The position numbers were made by a program, and so were the translations under genes. From Bacillota bacterium (GTDB lineage: Bacteria; Bacillota; Clostridia; Lachnospirales; Lachnospiraceae), in NCBI GenBank assembly GCA_023386315.1, contig JAEWJZ010000030.1, positions 124,001-188,000 on the forward strand: a DNA stretch of 64,000 nucleotides, in the 5' to 3' direction. The notes beneath the pieces are model-generated. The model searched no databases and was not told the origin of the DNA. It worked only from the letters and a program-made list of their open reading frames with translations. Below are positions 42,546 to 50,196 of the stretch, piece after piece (position 1 is the stretch's first letter; each line of letters opens with the position of its first letter).

Positions 42546-43742
42546 ATGAAGAAAAAATTAAATGTTTTTACGGTAAGCGGGTTGATGACCGGACCGATTC
42601 TGGGCTCCGGTATTATTTTTCTGCCATCTCTGGCTTATGATATGCTGGGAGAGCATGCCATTATTGCATGGGTGATGATTATGGCACTTAATATTTTATT
42701 TGCCTATGTCTTTGCAAAGATGACAATTATTGTATCGGATAATCGGGGAATCAGTTCGATTGTCGGAGATATATTTGGCAGCAGATTTGGAACACTTGCG
42801 GCCAATTATCTTACGGCAGCCGTCTTTTTCGGACCGGTCGCCGTGGCACTTACTGCCGCGGAGTTCATTCAATCCGCTATTTCCTCTGCTTATCACGTAA
42901 GCTCATGGGTTACAGCCGGCGGGGTTCTTCTCATCTGTGCGCTGATCGTTATATCAGGGGTTTCCTTTATGGGGAAATTTATGCTGGTATTATCCAGTAT
43001 CACAGCCTGTCTGCTGCTTGCAGGCAGTGGTGCGACTTTATTTCGTTTACCGGTTCTTACGATTCCACGCAGTCTTCCTGCACCGGGAGCCCTGGGGCAC
43101 ACGCTTCTTCTTATATTCTGGGCGATTGTGGGATGGGAGATACTGGGAAATTATGTGGAAGATGTGGAAAATCCGAAACACACCATGATGCGTGCCATGC
43201 AGATAAGTTTGTCAGCAATTATCCTGGTTTATCTGCTGACAGCTTTCGCATTTCAAAACAGTCCCAGCCATTCCATGCCGGATCTGCTGATTCCGGTAGC
43301 CGGCAGATTTTCAGGAGCTGTTTTTTCCGGGCTGGCTGCAGGTCTTTGTATCTGTACCGTGTCAACCTTTACGGGGGCAGTTGTCCGGCAGACTACGGTA
43401 CGTTTTGAAAATGCCGGATTACCGGAAATATTTCACCATAAATGGCTGACTGCTCTGATCCTACTGGCGGTGAATGGTATGGTGCTTTTTCTTCATGCCT
43501 CTGGGAAGCTGTCATTTCAAAGTATTGTGGGAATTGCAAATACCATGTTTATCGGAAATGCGGTTCTGGGTCTGGCAAGCGGTTTTAAACTGATTCATCA
43601 TATCGTGATACGGATAGGAATTGGAGTTTTGCTGCTGTTGCTTTTGAGTATCTTTCTGTTTTCATCGGGATTTGCAATGGTATTATTTCTTCTGGTTACT
43701 TTTGGCAGTTTGATTTTTAACGGCAGAAAATATGGAGGCTGA
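42546..43742 (+). CDS. APC-superfamily amino acid permease
   Basis: A membrane transporter of 398 residues with about 11-12 helices. The first helix carries the APC motif GLMTGPILGSGIIFLPSLAY (Gly-rich break in TM1). Later features are FWAIVGWEILGNYVEDVENPKHTMMRA and a Pro/Gly-rich C-terminal half. It is related to YjeH/YcaM-type exporters and permeases. The ATG at 42546 is chosen for GGAAGGGAG ten bases upstream; an upstream ATG at 42513 lacks a site. It is divergent from a LysR regulator. Direction and substrate are unknown. Confidence 0.86.
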   Translation: MKKKLNVFTVSGLMTGPILGSGIIFLPSLAYDMLGEHAIIAWVMIMALNILFAYVFAKMTIIVSDNRGISSIVGDIFGSRFGTLAANYLTAAVFFGPVAVALTAAEFIQSAISSAYHVSSWVTAGGVLLICALIVISGVSFMGKFMLVLSSITACLLLAGSGATLFRLPVLTIPRSLPAPGALGHTLLLIFWAIVGWEILGNYVEDVENPKHTMMRAMQISLSAIILVYLLTAFAFQNSPSHSMPDLLIPVAGRFSGAVFSGLAAGLCICTVSTFTGAVVRQTTVRFENAGLPEIFHHKWLTALILLAVNGMVLFLHASGKLSFQSIVGIANTMFIGNAVLGLASGFKLIHHIVIRIGIGVLLLLLLSIFLFSSGFAMVLFLLVTFGSLIFNGRKYGG

Positions 43743-43765
43743 TACGCTAAAATTCCAAATACCGC

Positions 43766-43794
43766 TTGTGCTTTCTTACCTGGAGTGGTATAAT
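43766..43794 (+). promoter_or_regulatory. Promoter of the candidate small RNA
   Basis: TTGTGC at 43766-43771, a 17-base spacer and an extended -10 TGgTATAAT (43786-43794). Transcription would begin near 43801. Confidence 0.5.
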
Positions 43795-43800
43795 GCTCCC

Positions 43801-43956
43801 AACATATGAAATGAGAGAACGATGGAGTCTCAACTGCCGGGAAGGCAGTTGCGGCTTCTTTTGCTTTTTGGACATAATGTCCTCTCGGAGTATCCCAGCC
43901 TCTTTTTGGAGAACGAGGAGGTTTTCCCCGGTAATTAGTGGGAGAGCCTCTTTTTG
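43801..43956 (+). ncRNA. Candidate structured RNA or leader, unknown class
   Basis: The gap 43743-44123 has no credible gene but carries a promoter and about 155 bases of paired sequence. Hairpin 1 is CAACTGCC (43831-43838) with GGCAGTTG (43844-43851). Hairpin 2 is GGAC/GTCC at 43870-43882. GAGA at 43813-43816 can pair with TCTC at 43883-43886 to enclose both. GAGG at 43915-43918 can pair either with CCTC at 43899-43902 or with CCTC at 43947-43950, the second followed by TTTTT. AGCCTCTTTTTG is repeated exactly at 43897 and 43945. It matches none of the riboswitch or ncRNA consensus sequences I know. Confidence 0.42.
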
Positions 43957-44123
43957 TTTAATAAAATATGGTTTTATATAACAAAAAAAGCATGAAAAAT
44001 GTATGATATATAAAAAAGTTGTTATATGAAGTGCTGATTGTAGCTATGTAAGGTTTCTTCAAAGACCAGCTTAAGGGATGGCCGGGTGAAAAAGGCATAT
44101 CTGGAACAGTAGGAGGAAGAAAT

Positions 44124-44804
44124 ATGAATGAACAGAATCAATTTTTTGCAATTGCAATAACCCGAACCTGCGGAAGCGGAGGAGGAAGCCATATAGGAAA
44201 AAAGCTGGCTGCTGATTATGGAATTGATTACTATGACAGGAAGCTTTTACGGCTGGATGCTAAGGACAGCGCAATCAACGAAACCATATTTGCAGAGGCA
44301 GATGAAAATACGAAAAAAACATTGTTGTACGGGGCGTTTAAAAGGGTTTATAATGGAGAGAACATCCCCGCAGAAAGCGGAAACTTTTTATCAGACCAGA
44401 ATTTATTTAATTATCAGGCAAAGGTGTTGAAAGAACTGCTTACTCAGGAATCCTATGTATGTGTGGGAAGAGCTGCTGATTTTGTATTAAGACAAGAGCC
44501 CAATGTGGTGTCTGTGTATTTAGACGCTTCCTATGAGTTCAGAATAAAACGTGAGATGGAGCGGCAGGGGATAACAGAGCCGGAAGCAGAACGCTACGTT
44601 GACCATCTGGACCGGTACCGCAATGCCTATTACCTGTACCATACCGGAAGACAGTGGAAAAATCCTCGAAATTATGACCTGTGTCTGGATACGGAAAGTC
44701 TGGGACTTGATAATTGTGCAAAACTGATTGAGGAGTATATCAGGATGAAATTTGGCATTTGCCCCGAAAAAAGGAGAGGTTATGAAAGAGCTTGCTTATT
44801 ATGA
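44124..44804 (+). CDS. Cytidylate-kinase-like family protein
   Basis: A 226-residue nucleotide-kinase-like protein. The P-loop is ITRTCGSGGGSHIGKKLA, as in the cytidylate kinase-like family (not canonical Cmk). Middle features are CVGRAADFVL and VYLDASYEFRIKREME, and a late Asp-rich strand is YDLCLDTESLGLDN. These proteins are common in Clostridia, and their true substrate is uncertain. AGGAGGAAG precedes the ATG. Its last 23 bases overlap the next gene, implying coupled translation with a class IV aminotransferase. Confidence 0.82.
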   Translation: MNEQNQFFAIAITRTCGSGGGSHIGKKLAADYGIDYYDRKLLRLDAKDSAINETIFAEADENTKKTLLYGAFKRVYNGENIPAESGNFLSDQNLFNYQAKVLKELLTQESYVCVGRAADFVLRQEPNVVSVYLDASYEFRIKREMERQGITEPEAERYVDHLDRYRNAYYLYHTGRQWKNPRNYDLCLDTESLGLDNCAKLIEEYIRMKFGICPEKRRGYERACLL

Positions 44805-45648
44805 TGGAACAATTGCTTCACCGGAGGAACTGATGGTGCCGTTTAATGACAGAGTGCATTTTTTCGGTGACGGAGTTTATGATGCAGCGGTAGGAGGAAA
44901 TCACCGGATCTATCTGCTGGAAGATCACCTGGACCGTTTTTATTCCAGTGCCAATGCACTGGATATCCGGATTCCCATGGAAAAGAAGGCGCTCGGAGAA
45001 CTTTTAACAGATCTTCTTAAAAAAGTGGAGGGAGAAACTCATTTTGTCTATTGGCAGGTCACAAGAGGAGCTGCTCCCAGAAACCACGTTTATGACAGTG
45101 AGATGACCGGTAAGCTTTGGGTCATGATCCGCCCAAACCGGCTGCGTGACCCGGAGGTTCCCATAAACCTCATTACAGCAGAGGACACCCGTTTCCTGCA
45201 CTGCAATATTAAAACCTTAAACCTTCTGCCATCTGTCATGGCATCCCAGAAGGCGGATAAACTGGGCGCACAGGAAACCGTGCTTCATAGAGGTGAGATA
45301 GTAACAGAGTGTGCCCACAGCAATGTTTCCATCCTAAAAGACGGAATTTTTCTTTCCCATCCCAATGATCAGTATATTCTGCGGGGGATTTCTAAGACTC
45401 ATATGATTGAAGCCTGCTACCGCCTCGGCATCCAGGTTTTAGAGCGCCCCTTTACCCTTACGGAGCTGATGGATGCAGACGAGGTGCTGGTGACCTCTTC
45501 CTCTAATTTCTGTCTGCACGCAAAAGAAATCGATGGCATAGCTGTAGGAGGAAAGGATCCGCTTAGGTTAAAGCAGATCCAGAATGAAGTCATCGGAGAA
45601 TATCTGACATATACAGGAAAGATGAGCTTGTTTGATGGGGATATGTAA
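44782..45648 (+). CDS. Class IV aminotransferase, probable D-amino-acid transaminase
   Basis: A PLP enzyme of 288 residues. The opening YYDGTIASPEELMVPFNDRVHFFGDGVYDA is typical of D-alanine aminotransferase and branched-chain enzymes. The PLP Lys is in CNIKTLNLLPSVMA, and the conserved TECAHSNVSI with the later VLVTSSSNF complete the cofactor site. The ATG at 44782 has AAGGAGAGG nearby and gives the usual start; an in-frame ATG at 44752 adds ten atypical residues. It overlaps the kinase-like gene by 23 bases. It would supply D-amino acids or interconvert D-Ala and D-Glu. 4-Amino-4-deoxychorismate lyase is a less likely alternative. Confidence 0.87.
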   Translation: MKELAYYDGTIASPEELMVPFNDRVHFFGDGVYDAAVGGNHRIYLLEDHLDRFYSSANALDIRIPMEKKALGELLTDLLKKVEGETHFVYWQVTRGAAPRNHVYDSEMTGKLWVMIRPNRLRDPEVPINLITAEDTRFLHCNIKTLNLLPSVMASQKADKLGAQETVLHRGEIVTECAHSNVSILKDGIFLSHPNDQYILRGISKTHMIEACYRLGIQVLERPFTLTELMDADEVLVTSSSNFCLHAKEIDGIAVGGKDPLRLKQIQNEVIGEYLTYTGKMSLFDGDM

Positions 45649-45677
45649 TAAAAAGCTTCTGGAGTAGAAAAAAACAA

Positions 45678-45706
45678 TTGAGACTGCCATGGGAAAATGG
45701 TAAAAT
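45678..45706 (+). promoter_or_regulatory. sigma-A promoter of pxpA
   Basis: TTGAGA at 45678-45683, a 17-base spacer and TAAAAT at 45701-45706, about 115 bases before the pxpA ATG. Confidence 0.6.
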
Positions 45707-45788
45707 ATCAACAGGAAAGAAGGAAATGAATGGGAACGTCCGAAGGCCATAAGTTTATTAAGCTGTAAATAATGCGCAGCAGAAATAC

Positions 45789-45802
45789 TGAAAACGTTTT
45801 AG
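45789..45802 (+). promoter_or_regulatory. Catabolite-response-element-like site
   Basis: TGAAAACGTTTTAG resembles the CcpA site consensus with a central CG, and its ten inner bases form a palindrome. It lies between the promoter and the pxpA start, where CcpA binding would block transcription. The right end deviates from consensus. Confidence 0.35.
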
Positions 45803-45820
45803 AGAAAGGAAGCGGTGATT

Positions 45821-46576
45821 ATGGCGGTCATTGATTTGAACTGTGATTTTGGGGAAAGTTACGGAGCTTATAAGATCGGAATGGATGAAGAGGTGATTCC
45901 ATATGTTACTTCTGCTAACATTGCCTGCGGATTCCACGCTGGAGATCCCATGGTGATGGAACGGACAGTGGAACTATGCAGGGAGCATGGGGTGAGAATC
46001 GGAGCTCACCCGGGATTTCCGGATCTGGCCGGATTTGGGAGAAGGAATATGGCGCTGTCTCCGGAAGAAGTAAAAGCATCTGTGAAATATCAGATTGGAG
46101 CATTAAAGGCATTCTGCACCGGAGCAGGAGTGCGGCTCTGGCATGTAAAGCCCCATGGTGCACTTTATAATATGGCAGCGGAGGATTATCAGCTGGCTAA
46201 GGCTGTCTGTCTTGCAGTAAAGGAGGTAGACGAAAGTCTGGTGCTTCTGGCGTTAAGCGGCAGTGAGATGATCCGTGCTGCAAAAGCGACCGGCGTATTC
46301 TGTGCAAGTGAGGTATTTGCAGATCAGGGATACCAGAGTGACGGAACTCTTGTGCCAAAAAACCAGAAGGGTGCATTGATAAAGGATGAAGATCAGGCTG
46401 TAAATCGGGTGATCCGTATGGTCAGAGAACGGAAAGTGGAAACGGTGGATGGACGGGATATTACCATTCAGGCTGATTCTGTATGTGTTCACGGAGATGG
46501 AGCCAAGACTCTGGCATTCGTGAAAAAAATCAGGGAAGGCCTTACAGCGGCAGGAATTGAAATAAAAGGATTTTAA
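45821..46576 (+). CDS. pxpA: 5-oxoprolinase subunit A (LamB/YcsF family)
   Basis: The subunit PxpA of the ATP-dependent 5-oxoprolinase that opens pyroglutamate to glutamate. The 251 residues begin VIDLNCDFGESYGAYKIG and include the metal-site-like ANIACGFHAGDP, GAHPGFPDLAGFGRR, VKPHGALYN and FADQGYQSDGTLVP. All are family signatures. I use the ATG at 45821 with AAGGAAG eight bases upstream. The usual partners pxpB and pxpC are not adjacent and not in the window. It either works with subunits encoded elsewhere or has a different role. Confidence 0.9.
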   Translation: MAVIDLNCDFGESYGAYKIGMDEEVIPYVTSANIACGFHAGDPMVMERTVELCREHGVRIGAHPGFPDLAGFGRRNMALSPEEVKASVKYQIGALKAFCTGAGVRLWHVKPHGALYNMAAEDYQLAKAVCLAVKEVDESLVLLALSGSEMIRAAKATGVFCASEVFADQGYQSDGTLVPKNQKGALIKDEDQAVNRVIRMVRERKVETVDGRDITIQADSVCVHGDGAKTLAFVKKIREGLTAAGIEIKGF

Positions 46577-46596
46577 GAGATGGAAGAATAAAGAAT

Positions 46597-46642
46597 ATCC
46601 CCCGGAGGACCGGACAGTTATCTGCCGGTTCTTCCGGGGGAT
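46597..46642. terminator. Hairpin between convergent genes
   Basis: A long GC-rich stem (46597-46613 with 46625-46642) with one wobble and one bulge around an 11-base loop. It lies between pxpA and the flavodiiron gene. No strong T-run on either side. Confidence 0.65.
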
Positions 46643-46652
46643 CGTTATGCTT

Positions 46653-47855
46653 TTAAGACATGGAATCTGCGATGGTATTGGCCAGAGCCGCGATTTCCGA
46701 CAGCTGATCCTCTTTCAGGGAAGACTTTACTGTAATGGTCTGGTCCAGAATCGTCATGTTTTTCATTTCAGAGATAATTTCGGTCATCTTTTTGCCTGCC
46801 ATAACACCCCAGGAGCCGTTCTCAATCAGTGCAACGGTACGGTTCTGCACATTGTGGGCCTTCATATCCATAAGCAGATGCTCCATGTTGCTGAAAATGC
46901 CTGCGTTGTAGGTTGCAGATGCAAATACCAGATGGCTGCAGCGGAATGCCTCTGAGATAATGTAGGATGGATGGGTTACGGAAACATCATACATTACAAT
47001 ATTGAGGATTCCCCGCTCTGCAAGCCGGCAGGCAAGAATGTTGGCGGCATTCTCCGTGTTGCCGTATATGGAGCCGTAAGCGATCATAACTGCCTGCTCT
47101 TCCGGCTTGTAGCTGCTCCAGGTGGAGTACTTGTCCATGTACCAGCAGATATTGGAACGCCATACCGGTCCGTGAAGGGGGCAGAGAAGCTGAATGTCCA
47201 GGTCTGAGACTTTCTTTAACAATGCCTGAGTGTTAATACCGTATTTGCCGACGATGTTGGAATAGTATCTTCTGGAATCATCAAGCCATTCACGCTCAAA
47301 ATTCAGTTCGTCAGCAAACAGATTCCCGTTCATGGCGCCAAAGGTGCCGAATGCGTCTGCAGAAAACAGAATCTTATCTGTGGTATCATAGGTGACCATA
47401 ACTTCCGGCCAGTGCACCATGGGAGCCATATAGAAGGTGAAATTGTGTCTGCCGGTAGAGACAGTCTCTCCTTCCTTTACAATGACAGCTCTGTCATCGA
47501 CTCCGAATTCGTAAAACTGATTAATGATGGGGACGGTTTTTGCATTGCATACGACCTTTACATCAGGATATCTTCTTACCATTTCTCCTAAGGTGGCGCA
47601 GTGATCCGGTTCCATGTGATTAACAAAAATATAATCCAGATTCCGTCCGCCTAAAACTGCTTCCACATTCTCTATAAACTGTCCGGTAATGGCTCTGTCA
47701 ACCGTGTCAAACAACGCGGTTTTTTCATCCAGCAGAACGTAGGAATTATAGGCAATTCCTTTGGGAATGGGATATGCATTTTCAAACAGGGCAAGACGGC
47801 GGTCGCTTCCGCCAACCCAGAACAGATCTTCTTTTATTTTTTTGATACAGTACAT
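46653..47855 (-). CDS. fprA: Flavodiiron protein (FprA-type O2/NO reductase)
   Basis: A cytoplasmic enzyme that reduces O2 to water or NO to N2O in anaerobes. The 400 residues comprise a metallo-beta-lactamase-like diiron domain with HxExDH ligands in VNHMEPDHCATL, then MVHWPEVMVTYD and SADAFGTFG, and a C-terminal flavodoxin domain whose FMN loop is AYGSIYGNTENAA. There is no fused rubredoxin domain, so an external rubredoxin or ferredoxin must donate electrons. It is monocistronic with its own promoter on the minus strand. It points to an anaerobe that meets oxygen. Confidence 0.94.
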   Translation of the reverse strand: MYCIKKIKEDLFWVGGSDRRLALFENAYPIPKGIAYNSYVLLDEKTALFDTVDRAITGQFIENVEAVLGGRNLDYIFVNHMEPDHCATLGEMVRRYPDVKVVCNAKTVPIINQFYEFGVDDRAVIVKEGETVSTGRHNFTFYMAPMVHWPEVMVTYDTTDKILFSADAFGTFGAMNGNLFADELNFEREWLDDSRRYYSNIVGKYGINTQALLKKVSDLDIQLLCPLHGPVWRSNICWYMDKYSTWSSYKPEEQAVMIAYGSIYGNTENAANILACRLAERGILNIVMYDVSVTHPSYIISEAFRCSHLVFASATYNAGIFSNMEHLLMDMKAHNVQNRTVALIENGSWGVMAGKKMTEIISEMKNMTILDQTITVKSSLKEDQLSEIAALANTIADSMS

Positions 47856-47899
47856 GTTGCAGCCTTCCTTTCTATTGCTCGTTCTAGTATCTTGTATAA

Positions 47900-47928
47900 A
47901 GTATACTATATTTTTAATGAAATGTCAT
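47900..47928 (-). promoter_or_regulatory. sigma-A promoter of the flavodiiron gene
   Basis: On the minus strand, ATGACA (47923-47928), a 17-base spacer and TATACT (47900-47905), about 45 bases before the gene start at 47855. Confidence 0.55.
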
Positions 47929-47987
47929 GGTCTTTTTCTATAAACATAGTAGGAATTCGTTGATTTTTTGAAACCGCACTTTTTATT

Positions 47988-48016
47988 AAGACAGGAAAAA
48001 TGAAATCTGCTATAAT
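47988..48016 (+). promoter_or_regulatory. sigma-A promoter of the HTH/clpP pair
   Basis: AAGACA at 47988-47993, a 17-base spacer and TATAAT at 48011-48016, 27 bases before the ATG at 48043. Confidence 0.55.
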
Positions 48017-48042
48017 AAGGGCAAATCACGGAGGTAGAAAGC

Positions 48043-48441
48043 ATGGATGAAAAGAAAAAAATAGTCAGTAAGATCATTGATTATATTGAAGTAAACTTAT
48101 CTGCACCGGAAAGACTGAATGTGGAGGAGATTGCCCGGCACGCCGGTTACTCTAAATTTCATATCAACCGGATGTTTTCTGAAGTCACGGGCTGTACCAT
48201 TCACCGGTATGTTAAGGAACGCAGGCTCAGCGAGGCGGCGAGGAAACTGGTTATGGAAGAGGACTCCATCGCAAGGATCGCCCAGGATGCATTGTACCAG
48301 TCCCAGCAGGCGTTTACACTGGAATTTAAAAAAGTATATGGCTGTACGCCTATGACATACAGAAAAGCAAGAATTAACAGGCAGCTGAGGCGAAAAGAGG
48401 TGGTCATGAAACACTCCCGGGTCTGGAGGTGTGCAGCATGA
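48043..48441 (+). CDS. Stand-alone AraC-type HTH protein
   Basis: A 132-residue protein that is essentially only the DNA-binding domain of an AraC regulator. The two HTH motifs are [25 protein letters not shown] and [28 protein letters not shown]. No sensor domain is present, as in MarA/SoxS-type activators, so its level rather than a ligand probably sets its activity. Basic residues dominate the end. GGAGGT precedes the ATG. Its stop overlaps the start of a clpP-like gene (ATGA), so the two are translated together. Confidence 0.85.
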   Translation: MDEKKKIVSKIIDYIEVNLSAPERLNVEEIARHAGYSKFHINRMFSEVTGCTIHRYVKERRLSEAARKLVMEEDSIARIAQDALYQSQQAFTLEFKKVYGCTPMTYRKARINRQLRRKEVVMKHSRVWRCAA

Positions 48442-49028
48442 ATCTGGTTCCTTATGTTGTTGAACAGACCGGTTCTGGAGAACGCAGCTATGATCTGTTT
48501 TCCCGTCTTCTAAAGGACCGGATTATTTTTCTGGGGGAAGAGGTGAGCGATGATTCTGCAAAGCTGATTATCGCACAGCTGTTATTTCTGGAATCCCAGG
48601 GTCCGGAAAAAGATATTTCCTTTTACATTAACAGCCCCGGAGGCTCGATAACAGCCGGTCTTGCAATTTATGATACCATGAAGTTTATCCGCTGCGATGT
48701 CTCCACCATCTGCCTGGGAATGGCGGCCAGCTTTGGGGCATTTCTTCTGGCAGGAGGAACAAAAGGCAAGCGGTTTGCCCTTCCCAATGCGGAGATTATG
48801 ATTCACCAGCCCGGTATATCAGGAGGAATTGGCGGAAAAGCGGCTGATATATTTATTTTTTCGGAAAAGCTTCAAAAGGATAAGAGACGGTTAAACCGGA
48901 TACTTGGGGAGAATACAGGCCATACTGAAGAAGAGATTGAACGGGATACGGACAGAGATCATTTTATGACAGCATCAGAGGCCAGGGATTATGGAATCAT
49001 TGATGCAATTGTAGAAAAAAGAAAATAG
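48438..49028 (+). CDS. clpP: ClpP-family serine protease
   Basis: The proteolytic subunit that forms a barrel with a Clp ATPase. The 196 residues begin [31 protein letters not shown], as in ClpP. The catalytic Ser is in [14 protein letters not shown], His in IMIHQPG and Asp near [14 protein letters not shown]. After the His motif the loop is longer than usual ([12 protein letters not shown]). GGAGG lies eight bases before the ATG at 48438, which overlaps the HTH gene's stop. No clpX or tig is adjacent, unlike housekeeping clpP loci. It may be a second, specialised ClpP. Confidence 0.88.
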   Translation: MNLVPYVVEQTGSGERSYDLFSRLLKDRIIFLGEEVSDDSAKLIIAQLLFLESQGPEKDISFYINSPGGSITAGLAIYDTMKFIRCDVSTICLGMAASFGAFLLAGGTKGKRFALPNAEIMIHQPGISGGIGGKAADIFIFSEKLQKDKRRLNRILGENTGHTEEEIERDTDRDHFMTASEARDYGIIDAIVEKRK

Positions 49029-49117
49029 GGTTGTGATTAGGGGTTAATCTGAAAAAAAGGATTGAACCCCTTTTCATTTTTTGCTACAGTAAGACTTATG
49101 GAAGGAGGCGAAAAGGA

Positions 49118-49603
49118 ATGAAGGATCAAAAAGAAACAATTCTGGTAAGCGCCTGTCTTTTAGGTGCGAACTGCCGTTATGACGGGAATAATGGAAAAAA
49201 TGAAGATGTTCTGGCACTGCTTGATCAGTATCATCTGGTTCCCGTCTGTCCGGAACAGCTGGGAGGAATGCAGACACCAAGACCTCCGGCTGAGCGCAGA
49301 GGGGAATCCGTCATTAACCAGTCAGGTCAGGATGTGACAGCCTTTTTTGTAAAAGGAGCGGAAGAAACCTTAAAGCTTGCCGAAATTTACGGCTGCAAAA
49401 AGGCTGTTTTAAAGGAGCGCAGTCCATCCTGCGGCCGCGGAATGATTTATGACGGAACTTTTTCCGGAAAAAAGATTCCCGGTAACGGGGTAACAGCAGC
49501 TTTTCTGGAAGAAAACGGAATCGAAGTGATTGGAGAGAGCGGCATTCATTCTCTGATAGACGGAGCGGATAATGAAACAGGTACAGTAAGGAGAAATTCA
49601 TGA
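49118..49603 (+). CDS. DUF523 family protein
   Basis: A 161-residue member of DUF523 (YbbK-like). The recognisable motifs are ILVSACLLGANCRYDG, PVCPEQLGGMQTPRPPAER and LKERSPSCGRGMIYDG, with conserved cysteines that may bind metal. The function of the family is not established. A DUF1722 fusion occurs in other species but not here. Its stop overlaps the start of the HD-domain gene (ATGA at 49600-49603), so translation is coupled. AAGGAGG precedes the ATG. Confidence 0.88.
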   Translation: MKDQKETILVSACLLGANCRYDGNNGKNEDVLALLDQYHLVPVCPEQLGGMQTPRPPAERRGESVINQSGQDVTAFFVKGAEETLKLAEIYGCKKAVLKERSPSCGRGMIYDGTFSGKKIPGNGVTAAFLEENGIEVIGESGIHSLIDGADNETGTVRRNS

Positions 49604-50196
49604 TGAAAACAGAGATAACGAGACAACAGGCATTGCAATTACTCATAAAATACAATCAGGAGCCCTTCCATCTTCTTCATGCGCTGACTGTGGAAGGCGT
49701 TATGCGCTGGTATGCAAAAGAACTGGGCTGCGGGGCAGAAGAAGATTTCTGGGGACTGGCAGGACTTCTCCACGATGTGGATTTTGAGCAGTTTCCCGAG
49801 GAACACTGCACAAAAGCGCCGGAGCTTTTAAAAGAAATCGGCGCAGAGCCAGAGCTGGTTCATGCCATATGCAGTCATGGATATGGAATCTGCTCTGAGG
49901 TAAAGCCGGAACATGAGATGGAAAAGGTTCTTTTTGCATCAGATGAACTGACCGGTTTAATCGGTGCAGCGGCCAGAATGCGTCCTTCAAAAAGTGTTAT
50001 GGATATGGAAGTATCCAGCTTAAAGAAAAAGTATAAGGACAAAAAGTTTGCTGCCGGCTGTTCCAGAGAAATCATTGAAACCGGTGCCGGATATCTCGGC
50101 TGGACATTAGAGGAACTATTTGAAAAAACAATACTTGCCATGCGTTCCTGTGAGGAAGAAGTGAATCGGGAGGTGGAGGCTTTGAAGGGAAAATAA
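49600..50196 (+). CDS. HD-domain phosphohydrolase-like protein
   Basis: A 198-residue protein with an HD-type metal site: His in FHLLHALTVEGVMRWYA, the HD pair in GLLHDVDFEQFPEEH and a further His in HAICSHGYGI. HD proteins of this size act as phosphohydrolases on nucleotides or related substrates; the substrate here is unknown. It starts at the ATG overlapping the DUF523 stop (or the next ATG, three bases on). Its last codons are AAG GGA AAA TAA. This contains a GGGAAAA slippery heptamer and merges with the next frame, as described for the arginase-like gene. Confidence 0.82.
   Translation: MMKTEITRQQALQLLIKYNQEPFHLLHALTVEGVMRWYAKELGCGAEEDFWGLAGLLHDVDFEQFPEEHCTKAPELLKEIGAEPELVHAICSHGYGICSEVKPEHEMEKVLFASDELTGLIGAAARMRPSKSVMDMEVSSLKKKYKDKKFAAGCSREIIETGAGYLGWTLEELFEKTILAMRSCEEEVNREVEALKGK

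Noticed and set aside
43781..43800. Possible T-box element (TGGTA-like sequence in a small stem)
   Set aside because: The conserved antiterminator bulge sequence and specifier stem are absent; the TATAAT fits a promoter better.
43766..43981. 71-codon + strand frame in the gap after the APC permease
   Set aside because: No ribosome-binding site, cysteine/tryptophan-rich nonsense-like composition, and the bases are explained better by paired RNA structure.
46647..47207. + strand frames opposite the flavodiiron gene
   Set aside because: They are antisense shadows of a strongly conserved gene and have no protein features of their own.
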